A stretch of 64,000 bases of DNA from [Bacillus] selenitireducens MLS10. GTDB taxonomy: Bacteria > Bacillota > Bacilli > Bacillales > Salisediminibacteriaceae. The stretch lies in assembly GCF_000093085.1 (NCBI RefSeq), contig NC_014219.1, positions 2,658,384 to 2,722,383 on the forward strand, in the 5' to 3' direction. Of the stretch, positions 51,756 to 59,296 are shown one piece after another (position 1 is the first letter of the stretch; each line of letters starts with the position of its first letter). A program made the translations under genes and the position numbers. The notes below the pieces were generated by a model. The model was not told the origin of the DNA, ran no database searches, and worked only from the letters and a program-made list of their open reading frames with translations.

Positions 51756-52187
51756 ATGTCTCACAATGAAAACTGTATTTTTTGCAAAATTATTCAAGGC
51801 GATATTCCCGGCGCCAAGGTGTACGAAGATGACCATGTTTTGGCCTTTCTGGATATCAGTCAGGTGACAAAAGGTCATACGCTTGTCATTCCAAAACAGC
51901 ATGAAGAAAGCATTTTTGAGCTGTCGGAAGAAACGGCACGAAACCTGTTTGCCGCCGTTCCGAAAGTATCCGGTGCATTAAAGGCGGCCTTTGATCCAAA
52001 AGGACTGAACATCCTTAACAACAACGGTGAGTTTGCCGGTCAATCCGTGTTCCACTATCATCTGCACCTGTTGCCAAGATATTCTTCCGAAGACGGATTC
52101 GATGCAAAATGGGTTACACATACCGATGATTACACAGGTGAAGATCTTGCAAAGCTTGCAACTGCCATTCAAGAAAACCTTTCCTGA
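51756..52187 (+). CDS. hit: HIT-family nucleotide-binding protein Hit
   Basis: 143 residues. The histidine triad VFHYHLHLLPRY near residues 94-105 and the N-terminal zinc-type CIFCKIIQGDIPGAKVYEDD are present. Such proteins hydrolyse nucleotide phosphoramidates such as AMP-lysine. It is divergent from ecsA and upstream of serC, the same neighbourhood as in B. subtilis. Confidence 0.96.
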   Translation: MSHNENCIFCKIIQGDIPGAKVYEDDHVLAFLDISQVTKGHTLVIPKQHEESIFELSEETARNLFAAVPKVSGALKAAFDPKGLNILNNNGEFAGQSVFHYHLHLLPRYSSEDGFDAKWVTHTDDYTGEDLAKLATAIQENLS

Positions 52188-52202
52188 CAGACCGCTTCTC
52201 TG

Positions 52203-52226
52203 AAAAGCCGGGATACCCGGCTTTTT
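52203..52226 (+). terminator. Terminator after hit
   Basis: AAGCCGGG and CCCGGCTT with a three-base loop, followed by TTT on the plus strand, 16 bases past the hit stop. Confidence 0.85.
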
Positions 52227-52285
52227 GTGCGCTGAATCGTCAGAAAAGTTTTTATATTTATCATAATGAAGGAGAGATGACAACG

Positions 52286-53365
52286 ATGACCACGTACAAT
52301 TTTAATCCCGGACCGAGCCCTCTGCCAAAAGAGGTCCTCGACCATGTGCAGAAAAACATGTTCAATTTCGAACAATCAGGGATGGGGCTGATGGAACTCA
52401 GCCATCGAAGTGCACTGTATGAACAGGTACATAATCAGACCATCAGTGACCTGAAAGACATTCTCAGGGTTCCAGATGATTTTTCCATTCTTTTGTTACA
52501 GGGCGGTGCCTCCTTGCAGTTCTCCATGATCGCGCTGAACTTCCTTGGCGATGATCAAAAAGCCGCCTATGTGATGACCGGATCCTGGTCAGAGAAAGCC
52601 AAAAAAGAAGCGGATTTTTACGGAGAGACCTACGTCCTGGCCACCACAAAGGAAAACCAGTACAAGTCGATTCCCGATGTTCCGCTGCAGGACATTCAGA
52701 ATAATACGGCTTATCTTCACTTCACGTCAAACAACACCATCTTCGGCACCCAGATCAGGTCTTTTCCTGATGCCGACGTTCCCGTGATTGTGGATATGTC
52801 GAGTGATATTCTCAGTAAACCCGTCGACTGGAACACGGTGGATTTAGCGTATGCCGGAGCCCAAAAGAATGCCGGCATGTCCGGAGTGACGGTTGTTATT
52901 ATCCGCAACAGCCTGCTCGAGAAGGCGTCTGATAAGGTGTCACCGTCTCTTTCCTATAAGCAGCATGCCAAGAGCAACTCGCTCTATAACACACCGCCTA
53001 CCGCAGCGATTTATATGACCGGTCTCGTCTGCGACTGGATCAAACAGAACGGCGCAATTGAAGGCATGACAGAGCGTGCCTCCCATAAAGCAGGACTGCT
53101 GTATGATGAAATCGACGGATCAGACGGCTTTTATACGGGGCATGCGGAAACAGAGGCCCGATCGTTTATGAACGTGACGTTTAACCTGCCGACGGAAGAA
53201 CTTGAAAAGAAATTCCTTGCCCAGGCAAAGGAAAAAGGTTTTGTCGGCTTGAACGGACACCGCTCCGTCGGTGGATGCAGAGCCTCTATTTACAACGCCG
53301 TGCCCGTCAGTCACGTCGAAGCTCTCGTCTCCTTCATGAAGGCCTTCCGCTCTGACAACCAATAG
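52286..53365 (+). CDS. serC: Phosphoserine aminotransferase
   Basis: 359 residues. N-terminal NFNPGPSPLPKEVL, the PLP lysine in AGAQKNAGMSGVTVVI and the C-terminal VGGCRASIYNAV are SerC landmarks. It makes 3-phosphoserine from 3-phosphohydroxypyruvate in serine synthesis. I use the second ATG (52286), nine bases after GGAGAG; the first in-frame ATG (52277) abuts that ribosome site. Confidence 0.96.
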   Translation: MTTYNFNPGPSPLPKEVLDHVQKNMFNFEQSGMGLMELSHRSALYEQVHNQTISDLKDILRVPDDFSILLLQGGASLQFSMIALNFLGDDQKAAYVMTGSWSEKAKKEADFYGETYVLATTKENQYKSIPDVPLQDIQNNTAYLHFTSNNTIFGTQIRSFPDADVPVIVDMSSDILSKPVDWNTVDLAYAGAQKNAGMSGVTVVIIRNSLLEKASDKVSPSLSYKQHAKSNSLYNTPPTAAIYMTGLVCDWIKQNGAIEGMTERASHKAGLLYDEIDGSDGFYTGHAETEARSFMNVTFNLPTEELEKKFLAQAKEKGFVGLNGHRSVGGCRASIYNAVPVSHVEALVSFMKAFRSDNQ

Positions 53366-53497
53366 GTCTTACGGTTTAATTCTTCACATTTCACGTACAT
53401 TCAATAAGCGATATCGATGAATCACTAGCTTTCAATAATGATCATTGCAGGCAGAAAACCTCGAAATCACAAGGTTTTCAGTCTCTGTATGTTATGC

Positions 53498-53532
53498 ACA
53501 GGCCCACGGGAATGAACTTCCAGTGGGCCTGT
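53498..53532 (+). terminator. Terminator-like hairpin after serC
   Basis: ACAGGCCCAC and GTGGGCCTGT form a perfect 10-bp stem; a T-rich stretch (TTTAATTATTTTTT) begins seven bases after it. Confidence 0.6.
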
Positions 53533-53572
53533 AGACGTATTTAATTATTTTTTAGAAAACTTTGAATCTTTA

Positions 53573-53602
53573 TTGAGAAAAAACAATCTGTTATGTTATG
53601 AT
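53573..53602 (+). promoter_or_regulatory. SigA promoter of hpr
   Basis: TTGAGA at 53573-53578, an 18-base spacer and TATGAT at 53597-53602 in AT-rich surroundings, 88 bases before the hpr ATG. Confidence 0.65.
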
Positions 53603-53690
53603 ATGTTTATCATTTTCCTGAAAAAATAATGAATTTTTAGATAATTCACATTTTTTTATTTCAAAAGACATATTTGATTGGAGGGAGACT

Positions 53691-54275
53691 ATGGAGCACC
53701 AAGAATTGCATTCCATGAAACAGTCCATTATGTACAGCCACAAAATTGCCCAGCTGAGCAAAGCCCTGTGGAAATCCATCGAGAAAGACTGGCAGGCCTG
53801 GATTAAGCCGTTTGAATTGAACATCAATGAGCATCATATCCTGTGGATTGCCTACAACTTAGAAGGCGCATCGATCACCGATATTGCCAAATTCGGTGTG
53901 ATGCATGTTTCCACTGCTTTCAACTTCTCCAAAAAACTGGAGGAACGCGGATTGTTGACGTTCTCCAAACGCAACACCGATAAACGGAATACGTATATTT
54001 ATTTAACCCCCGACGGCGAGTCACTGTTGCTTGAAACTTTTAAAAGCTACAACAATCAGACTTATGCTGTCTATAACGGATCTTTGCCGATTAAAGACCT
54101 GTACGGCAAGTTCCCGGAGTTTTCTGAACTGATGAGCATCGTCAAACACATATACGGGCCTGATTTTATTCGTATTTTTGAATTATCCCTCTCCAAATTT
54201 GAAGAAGGATTCACAGAAGTGAACGGCCAGCTGATCCCCGTGCAAAAAGGGGATTCCGAAGCCTCCACATCCTGA
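53691..54275 (+). CDS. hpr: MarR-family transition-state regulator ScoC (Hpr)
   Basis: 194 residues. The stretch from [18 protein letters not shown] through [12 protein letters not shown] and the winged helix [20 protein letters not shown] is almost identical to B. subtilis Hpr. It represses extracellular proteases, peptide transport and sporulation genes in the transition phase. The C-terminus differs more. A GGAGGGAG ribosome site precedes the ATG. It lies downstream of serC, as in B. subtilis. Confidence 0.96.
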   Translation: MEHQELHSMKQSIMYSHKIAQLSKALWKSIEKDWQAWIKPFELNINEHHILWIAYNLEGASITDIAKFGVMHVSTAFNFSKKLEERGLLTFSKRNTDKRNTYIYLTPDGESLLLETFKSYNNQTYAVYNGSLPIKDLYGKFPEFSELMSIVKHIYGPDFIRIFELSLSKFEEGFTEVNGQLIPVQKGDSEASTS

Positions 54276-54286
54276 TCATTAACGGG

Positions 54287-54310
54287 ACACCGGTGTTGTT
54301 ATACCGGTGT
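54287..54310 (+). terminator. Terminator-like hairpin after hpr
   Basis: ACACCGGT and ACCGGTGT form an eight-base stem with an eight-base loop, followed by TTCGTGACGTTTTG; the T run is weak. Confidence 0.6.
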
Positions 54311-54366
54311 TTCGTGACGTTTTGCGCACATTTCAAATCGGGAAGAAATCATTTTTCAAAAAAGGG

Positions 54367-54395
54367 TTGATTTATTGGCGGAAAGAGCGTACATT
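54367..54395 (+). promoter_or_regulatory. Promoter of the DUF3267 gene
   Basis: TTGATT at 54367-54372, a 17-base spacer and TACATT at 54390-54395, 88 bases before the TTG start. Confidence 0.6.
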
Positions 54396-54482
54396 ACATA
54401 GGTATTGTTCATTTATCTGACACAGGGTCGGAACTACTTGAACGCATGAAACGCAGCCGTTTCAATCCTGGAGGTGTAACCG

Positions 54483-55034
54483 TTGAATTGTTTAAAAACC
54501 ATTTCCGTCGAGCGGGATTTCGGAAAAGAAAAGTTATTGCTGATTTCAACACTGTTCAGCGGTGCATATTTTCTAATTTTCTATACCCTGTTCCGGACAT
54601 TACTTCCGCAAACCGCACTCGTTGACCACGGACCATTTGTCCTTGTCCTTGCTGTGGCTGCCATTGTCCCTATCCATTTGGTTCTTCACTGTATACCGCT
54701 CTGGTTCAGCGGTATCCGGGCAAGCTGTGGTATTCGTAAAGAGCAATGGCCGTTTTTTTACTACTCGTTCTCAGACGCAATTTCAAAACGGGTCAGTATT
54801 TTATCAACCCTGTCGCCTGCGATTTTGATCACATTTGCAACCCTTACAGCCGCAGTGCTGTTTCCGCAGTACATTCACTATATCGCCCTCGCTTCTGCAC
54901 TCAATGCCGGTCTTTCAGTCTTTGATATGATGAACGCCAGGCAGATCTGGATGATCCCGAAGCAGTGTCTGATCGAAGAGCATCGTGACGGTTTTTATAT
55001 TTTACGACCAATCCGACATGAGGAAGCCAATTAA
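54483..55034 (+). CDS. DUF3267 family membrane protein
   Basis: 183 residues with about four membrane helices. The motif VPIHLVLHCIPLWF after the second helix resembles the H-x3-H segment of DUF3267, a family annotated as putative zincin peptidases; here the Glu of HExxH is absent, so protease activity is doubtful. The start is TTG, six bases after GGAGGTG. B. subtilis has DUF3267-type genes near hpr (yha cluster), but I cannot assign a symbol. Function unknown. Confidence 0.7.
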   Translation: MNCLKTISVERDFGKEKLLLISTLFSGAYFLIFYTLFRTLLPQTALVDHGPFVLVLAVAAIVPIHLVLHCIPLWFSGIRASCGIRKEQWPFFYYSFSDAISKRVSILSTLSPAILITFATLTAAVLFPQYIHYIALASALNAGLSVFDMMNARQIWMIPKQCLIEEHRDGFYILRPIRHEEAN

Positions 55035-55045
55035 GGCTTCCTCAT
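55018..55045. terminator. Hairpin over the DUF3267 gene stop, between convergent genes
   Basis: ATGAGGAAGCC and GGCTTCCTCAT form a perfect 11-bp stem that covers the last codons and stop of the upstream gene. It lacks a strong T run; likely a shared terminator. Confidence 0.6.
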
Positions 55046-55069
55046 TTGTATGACTGTAACCTGTTTGAC

Positions 55070-55672
55070 TCACCGGTCCACAAGAAACGTTGCCTCAAAC
55101 AGCAGCCGTTCCTCGGCCAAATCAAATTCCACAATCCGCAGATCCACTCCCCCATCCGATGCAGCCTCCCTCAAATCAATGTAAAATTCGCTTGATTCCG
55201 GGATCACGTCAATCCAATCCGGTAAATCCGCCGTTGCACGAATCAGCCGAAACACCTGCTCGGAAGGAAGAGAGAAGCCTGCGATCCTGAAGCGGTCCTC
55301 GATCAGAACCAAATTGCCGTCCTCAGTCACCTCAGGAATCAGCCTTAAATCAACAGGAACCTGAAGGCCGAAGACATCGACTGTGGTCTCCACATACATG
55401 TAATCATCCAGATAGAGTTGAAAATTCTCTTCCCCTTCTGCGCGCATCTCCTGTTCAATCCAGAGATTGATATCGTCTTTCGTCGTGGAAATCTCAAAAA
55501 CCGCACCGTCTGAATCCTCATAAACCGGGCTTTCCCATTCTTCCCTGTCAGAGCCGGACACAGCATACAGATAAACAAGTGTCATTCCGGCAAACGTTAA
55601 TACGAGCGCCAGACAGAGGATCAGGAACGCCCATTTCCACAGATTGATCGTTTTCTTTTCCAAAAGGTTCAC
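55070..55672 (-). CDS. YpmS-like DUF2140 membrane-anchored protein
   Basis: 200 residues. One N-terminal membrane helix (about 13-37) is followed by an extracytoplasmic domain with DDINLWIEQEM and a Leu/Val-rich second half, matching the DUF2140 (YpmS) family of Bacillus. Function unknown. In B. subtilis ypmS lies elsewhere on the chromosome, so either this copy is a paralogue or the gene has moved. Divergent from the small membrane protein gene at 55763. Confidence 0.72.
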   Translation of the reverse strand: MNLLEKKTINLWKWAFLILCLALVLTFAGMTLVYLYAVSGSDREEWESPVYEDSDGAVFEISTTKDDINLWIEQEMRAEGEENFQLYLDDYMYVETTVDVFGLQVPVDLRLIPEVTEDGNLVLIEDRFRIAGFSLPSEQVFRLIRATADLPDWIDVIPESSEFYIDLREAASDGGVDLRIVEFDLAEERLLFEATFLVDR

Positions 55673-55762
55673 CCTCTTTTTGTTTATCCGTTTATGTTTT
55701 CAGTATCTTTTGTTATAATAAATCAGAGGACCACTGAACTCAGTCCAACGAATGGAGGCATC

Positions 55763-55948
55763 ATGTTGACTTATATCCCGTATATCATGTTTTCCACACT
55801 TTATCTATTTGTCATCAATTCCATGACTAATACACTAGTTGTACAAAAAGAAATTCCTGAAGAGAAACAGCCAAAAGTGTTCCGCACGATTAATATATTG
55901 ATCACGATTCTGATCATATCCGCTTTTGTCAGATTGTTTCATACTTGA
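55763..55948 (+). CDS. Small two-helix membrane protein, unknown function
   Basis: 61 residues: hydrophobic helix (about 3-24, YIPYIMFSTLYLFVINSM), a short charged loop QKEIPEEKQPKVFR and a second helix INILITILIISAFVRLF. I do not recognise the family. It is probably real: the ATG follows AATGGAGG with good spacing, a TATAAT (about 55712-55717) lies upstream and a strong terminator downstream. It stands alone between the YpmS-like gene and yhaM. Confidence 0.72.
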   Translation: MLTYIPYIMFSTLYLFVINSMTNTLVVQKEIPEEKQPKVFRTINILITILIISAFVRLFHT

Positions 55949-55971
55949 CCAACAAACCAGCTGATGTAACG

Positions 55972-56007
55972 AACACCGCCCGGCAAACCTGCCCGGCGGT
56001 GTTTTTT
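55972..56007 (+). terminator. Terminator after the small membrane protein gene
   Basis: AACACCGCC and GGCGGTGTT form a stem followed by TTTTT on the plus strand. Confidence 0.85.
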
Positions 56008-56090
56008 CCATGCACGGAAAACGTGCTAGCAAATCATCCTGGATTACCCGCCTTATCCGATCAATCCAATCCGCAGTCGAGTTCAGGGGA

Positions 56091-57041
56091 TTATGACTGA
56101 AAATCAGGTTTATAAAAGCTCCTGTTCTCTAAAGGGAAAACCCGCTCGCTGAACTGACCCGGCGGAACCGTTTCGAGAGCTCTGTCGAGCATATTCATCC
56201 GCGCATCAATGTTATCAATCATATGGAGCATTTCCGCCTCACGGATCATCGGCGGTTTTGGCGATCCCCATTCCGGCTTCCCGTGATGAGTCAAAATCAT
56301 ATGCTGCAGGGCAAGGACCTCATCCCCTTCGATTTGCAGTTCTTTTGCTGCCTCATCAATCTCTGTAATCATCAGGGGAATGTGACCAAGCAGTTTCCCT
56401 TCAACCGTATATTCCGGTGTCAGAGGACCTGAGAGCTCTCTTACCTTAGCCATATCATGCAAAATGATGCCGCTGTAGAGAAGGTCGGTGTCGAGCGTCG
56501 GATAAAGGGCTGACAGTTCCCTGCCAAGCCTCAGCATCGATACGACATGGTATAACAGCCCTGATGCATATTCATGATGGTTCTTGACTGCTGCAGGGGC
56601 TGTTGCAAAAGCTTTCTGATGCTTTTTAAACAGGTGGCGAGTTATCCGCTGTATGCGCGCATTTTGCAGTTCAAAAATAAACTGCGTCACTTCCTCAATC
56701 ATGTCCTCCGGCGCCATCGGGGCAGACGGCATAAAATCATGGGGTTTGACCTGATCACTGGATACGGAAAGCCGCAGAGAGCGAATTCTCAATTGCCTCA
56801 TCCCTCTGAAATCCTGGATATCCCCGTTCACGAACACAACCCGTCCTGCCTGATAGGACTCCTGATCTTCCGGTGACACGGCCCACAGTTTGGCGTCGAT
56901 TTCACCGGTCCTGTCAGATAGCTGCAAAGAGAGAAACGGCTTACCGTTACTCGCGATGCCTTTTTTGACACTCTTGATCAGCATGAAACTCTCTACTGTA
57001 TCTCCCACGAGCTTCTGCTGAATCCCGTTCTGTTTTGTCAT
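56091..57041 (-). CDS. yhaM: 3'-5' exoribonuclease YhaM
   Basis: 316 residues. The N-terminal OB-fold (SLQLSDRTGEIDAKLW) is followed by an HD domain with NHHEYASGLLYHVVSML, GIILHDMAKVREL and HMILTHHGKPEWGSP. YhaM is a Mn-dependent 3'-5' exonuclease acting on RNA and single-stranded DNA. The start MTKQNGIQQ follows GGAG by eight bases. In B. subtilis yhaM follows yhaN directly; here cssRS lies between them, and a terminator precedes yhaM. Confidence 0.94.
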   Translation of the reverse strand: MTKQNGIQQKLVGDTVESFMLIKSVKKGIASNGKPFLSLQLSDRTGEIDAKLWAVSPEDQESYQAGRVVFVNGDIQDFRGMRQLRIRSLRLSVSSDQVKPHDFMPSAPMAPEDMIEEVTQFIFELQNARIQRITRHLFKKHQKAFATAPAAVKNHHEYASGLLYHVVSMLRLGRELSALYPTLDTDLLYSGIILHDMAKVRELSGPLTPEYTVEGKLLGHIPLMITEIDEAAKELQIEGDEVLALQHMILTHHGKPEWGSPKPPMIREAEMLHMIDNIDARMNMLDRALETVPPGQFSERVFPLENRSFYKPDFQS

Positions 57042-57107
57042 CTTAATCACTCCGATCCTGATCTGATTTCAAGTATATCACACATACGTTCGTCCGTGAA
57101 ACGGTAT

Positions 57108-57143
57108 AAAAAAGGCCCTGATTCAGGCATCAGGACCTTTTTT
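57108..57143 (-). terminator. Terminator overlapping the cssS stop codon
   Basis: On the minus strand AAAAAAGGTCCTGAT and ATCAGGGCCTTTTTT form a strong stem; the loop contains the cssS TGA. The final codons of cssS (Lys, Gly, Pro, Asp) form one arm. Confidence 0.85.
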
Positions 57144-58496
57144 CGTCTTTGGCTTTTCTTTTGAAAGCGAGATGATGAACGTCACACCGCCCTCTTCGTT
57201 CTTGACGGAAGGCGAACCGTCATGCAGTTCACAAATCCGGTTGACAATGGCCAGACCAAGGCCGAATTGACCTTTGTTTCCCTTCCGGAAAGGGGTGAAG
57301 ATATGATCGATTTCATCCGCCGGAATCGGCTCACCGTCATTCCACACGGTCATGATAATCCGGTCGTCCTCTTCTTTCGCCTCCATGATCATTGTCGATT
57401 CTGCATAACGGAGGCCATTCTCAAGCAAATTCTCAAGAAGCACACTCAGCTGCTCACGATCCCCGTGCACCTTCACCGAATCTCCTTTGACCTGGATGTG
57501 AACATCATCCCTCGCCACTCTGAAGCGATTCTCAAGGTCATAGGCAATTGATCCAAACGGAAACTCTTTCCACTCCATTGGCGCCTCCTGGAGGGAATCG
57601 AGTTTCGTATAATACAGCATATCCCGGACTCTCTTCTCCATCCGTTCCGATTCCTGAATGATCACATCCATCGTCTCTTCGATATTATTCTTCGGCAAGA
57701 TCCCGTCCTTCACCGACTGTGCATAGCTCTTCACCACCATAATCGGCGTCTTCAGCTCGTGTGAAGCATGCTGAATAAACGTCTTTTGAGCCGAATCGTA
57801 ACGGATCAGATTTTGACGCATGATTTCAAACTGATTCGACAGCTTCTCAAAATCCTGATCGCCTTCCCACCGGAAGGGTTCTTTCCAGTTCCGTTCGGCA
57901 ATCTTCTCAAAATGATTCCCGAGCGTCGTCAACGGGGATTTCAGATAAGATTTCAGCCAAAATGCCGGCAAGAGACTCATCAGACCGGAGATCAGCATGA
58001 TAACACTCAGCCTGCTCCAGAGACGGTTGACCATTTGATCGCGGTAGGTGTCCCACATATAAGAGATATGATAGGCTTCACCGCTCGTCGTATACACTTT
58101 GAAGACGACGTAAAACAGGGTCGCATCATTAAAATTAAGCTCATAGCGCCCCCTTCTTGCAACCTGCTCCTGCGCGTTTTCAGCCATTTCAGAGAGCACT
58201 TCATTCGGAACAGGATCCCCCTCCAAAGTGCCGAACTGATTCATCAGGAACAGATGCCCGACCGAACGCTCCGCTTCCCGGCGTTCTATGAAATCAAGCT
58301 CCGAATTCGGAGGAATCATATGCTGCCCATAAGGGTTTGTGTAACGCGTCTGTTCCTGTTCAATAATCCGGTATGTTTCTTCCGTCAGCGTACTGTTCAG
58401 TGACAACGGATAGATGATGCCAATCAGAAGCCCGACAAACAAAAGAATCGCAATGAATGAAAACCAGATTCTCTGCGTCAGATTCAACCGTATCAT
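57123..58496 (-). CDS. cssS: Secretion-stress sensor histidine kinase CssS
   Basis: 457 residues. Two membrane helices (about 9-31 and 160-183) flank an extracytoplasmic sensor domain. A HAMP-like linker, the H box HASHELKTPIMVVKSYAQ and ATPase boxes LLENLLENGLRYA, WNDGEPIP and FGLGLAIVNRI follow. Sequence and layout resemble B. subtilis CssS, which senses misfolded exported proteins and turns on HtrA-type proteases. It overlaps cssR by four bases. Confidence 0.88.
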   Translation of the reverse strand: MIRLNLTQRIWFSFIAILLFVGLLIGIIYPLSLNSTLTEETYRIIEQEQTRYTNPYGQHMIPPNSELDFIERREAERSVGHLFLMNQFGTLEGDPVPNEVLSEMAENAQEQVARRGRYELNFNDATLFYVVFKVYTTSGEAYHISYMWDTYRDQMVNRLWSRLSVIMLISGLMSLLPAFWLKSYLKSPLTTLGNHFEKIAERNWKEPFRWEGDQDFEKLSNQFEIMRQNLIRYDSAQKTFIQHASHELKTPIMVVKSYAQSVKDGILPKNNIEETMDVIIQESERMEKRVRDMLYYTKLDSLQEAPMEWKEFPFGSIAYDLENRFRVARDDVHIQVKGDSVKVHGDREQLSVLLENLLENGLRYAESTMIMEAKEEDDRIIMTVWNDGEPIPADEIDHIFTPFRKGNKGQFGLGLAIVNRICELHDGSPSVKNEEGGVTFIISLSKEKPKTKKGPDA

Positions 58497-59164
58497 GAGG
58501 ACAGGATCCTGTACCCGAAACCGTACAGTGTCTCAACATGAATCCGCGGCATTTTCTTTCGAACCCGGCGGACAACATCGTCCACCGCACGTTCTGAACC
58601 GAAATAATCCTCTCCCCAGACAAAATCAATGATCTCTTCTCTCGACAACGCTTTTCCCACATTTCTCGACAGAAGAATAATCAGATCCATCTCTTTCGTT
58701 GTCAGATCAATGGCTTCCCCTTCATCCGTTACCGTTCGTGATTTCGGATCGATCTCATAGTCATTGAGCCTGATGATTTCATCCGATGTTTCTTCTTTGT
58801 CGTACACCCGGGCCAAGAGCTTCCTCGCCCTGATCATCAATTCCTCAGGCATAAACGGTTTCGCCAAATAGTCATCGCTTCCCAGTTCGAGACCAAGAAC
58901 CCGGTCGAGATCCTTGTCGCGTGCAGAGATAAAAATGACCGGTGTATCTTCATGCTGTTTGATTTGCTTTAAGAGCTGATACCCGTCCATTCCAGGCAGC
59001 ATAATATCAAGGACCCATAAGTGCGGCGGACGTTCAATCCATGCCGCTGCATCCTGCCCATCGGTAAAATGCTTGACTTCCCAACCCTCTTTCTCCATAT
59101 ATGCCTGAATGACTTCTCCCAGATTCTGTTCATCCTCGACAAGGTAAACATGAAATCCTGCCAT
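58493..59164 (-). CDS. cssR: Secretion-stress response regulator CssR
   Basis: 223 residues, OmpR family. The receiver has VYLVEDEQNLGEVIQ and the phosphorylated Asp in VLDIMLPGMDGYQLL; the output winged helix ends with DDVVRRVRKKMPRIHVETLY. Very close to B. subtilis CssR, which activates htrA and htrB. The start MAGFHVYLV follows GGAGG. No htrA-type target gene is in the window. Confidence 0.9.
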   Translation of the reverse strand: MAGFHVYLVEDEQNLGEVIQAYMEKEGWEVKHFTDGQDAAAWIERPPHLWVLDIMLPGMDGYQLLKQIKQHEDTPVIFISARDKDLDRVLGLELGSDDYLAKPFMPEELMIRARKLLARVYDKEETSDEIIRLNDYEIDPKSRTVTDEGEAIDLTTKEMDLIILLSRNVGKALSREEIIDFVWGEDYFGSERAVDDVVRRVRKKMPRIHVETLYGFGYRILSS

Positions 59165-59296
59165 AATACCAACCTCCATATAATCATCGCTGATTTTATC
59201 AATAACTCTTCACGTCAGATTTCGAAAGTCCGACCTCATGTGCAGTTTACCCCATCCACTGTGAAACTGGTTGTAAAGACCGGAATTTTACACAAT

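Larger units (their letters stand above)
53366..53690. other. 325-base AT-rich gap between serC and hpr
   Basis: No gene is seen. It holds a hairpin GAAAACCT/AGGTTTTC (about 53454-53479), the serC terminator (53498-53532) and the hpr promoter (53573-53602). Confidence 0.6.
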
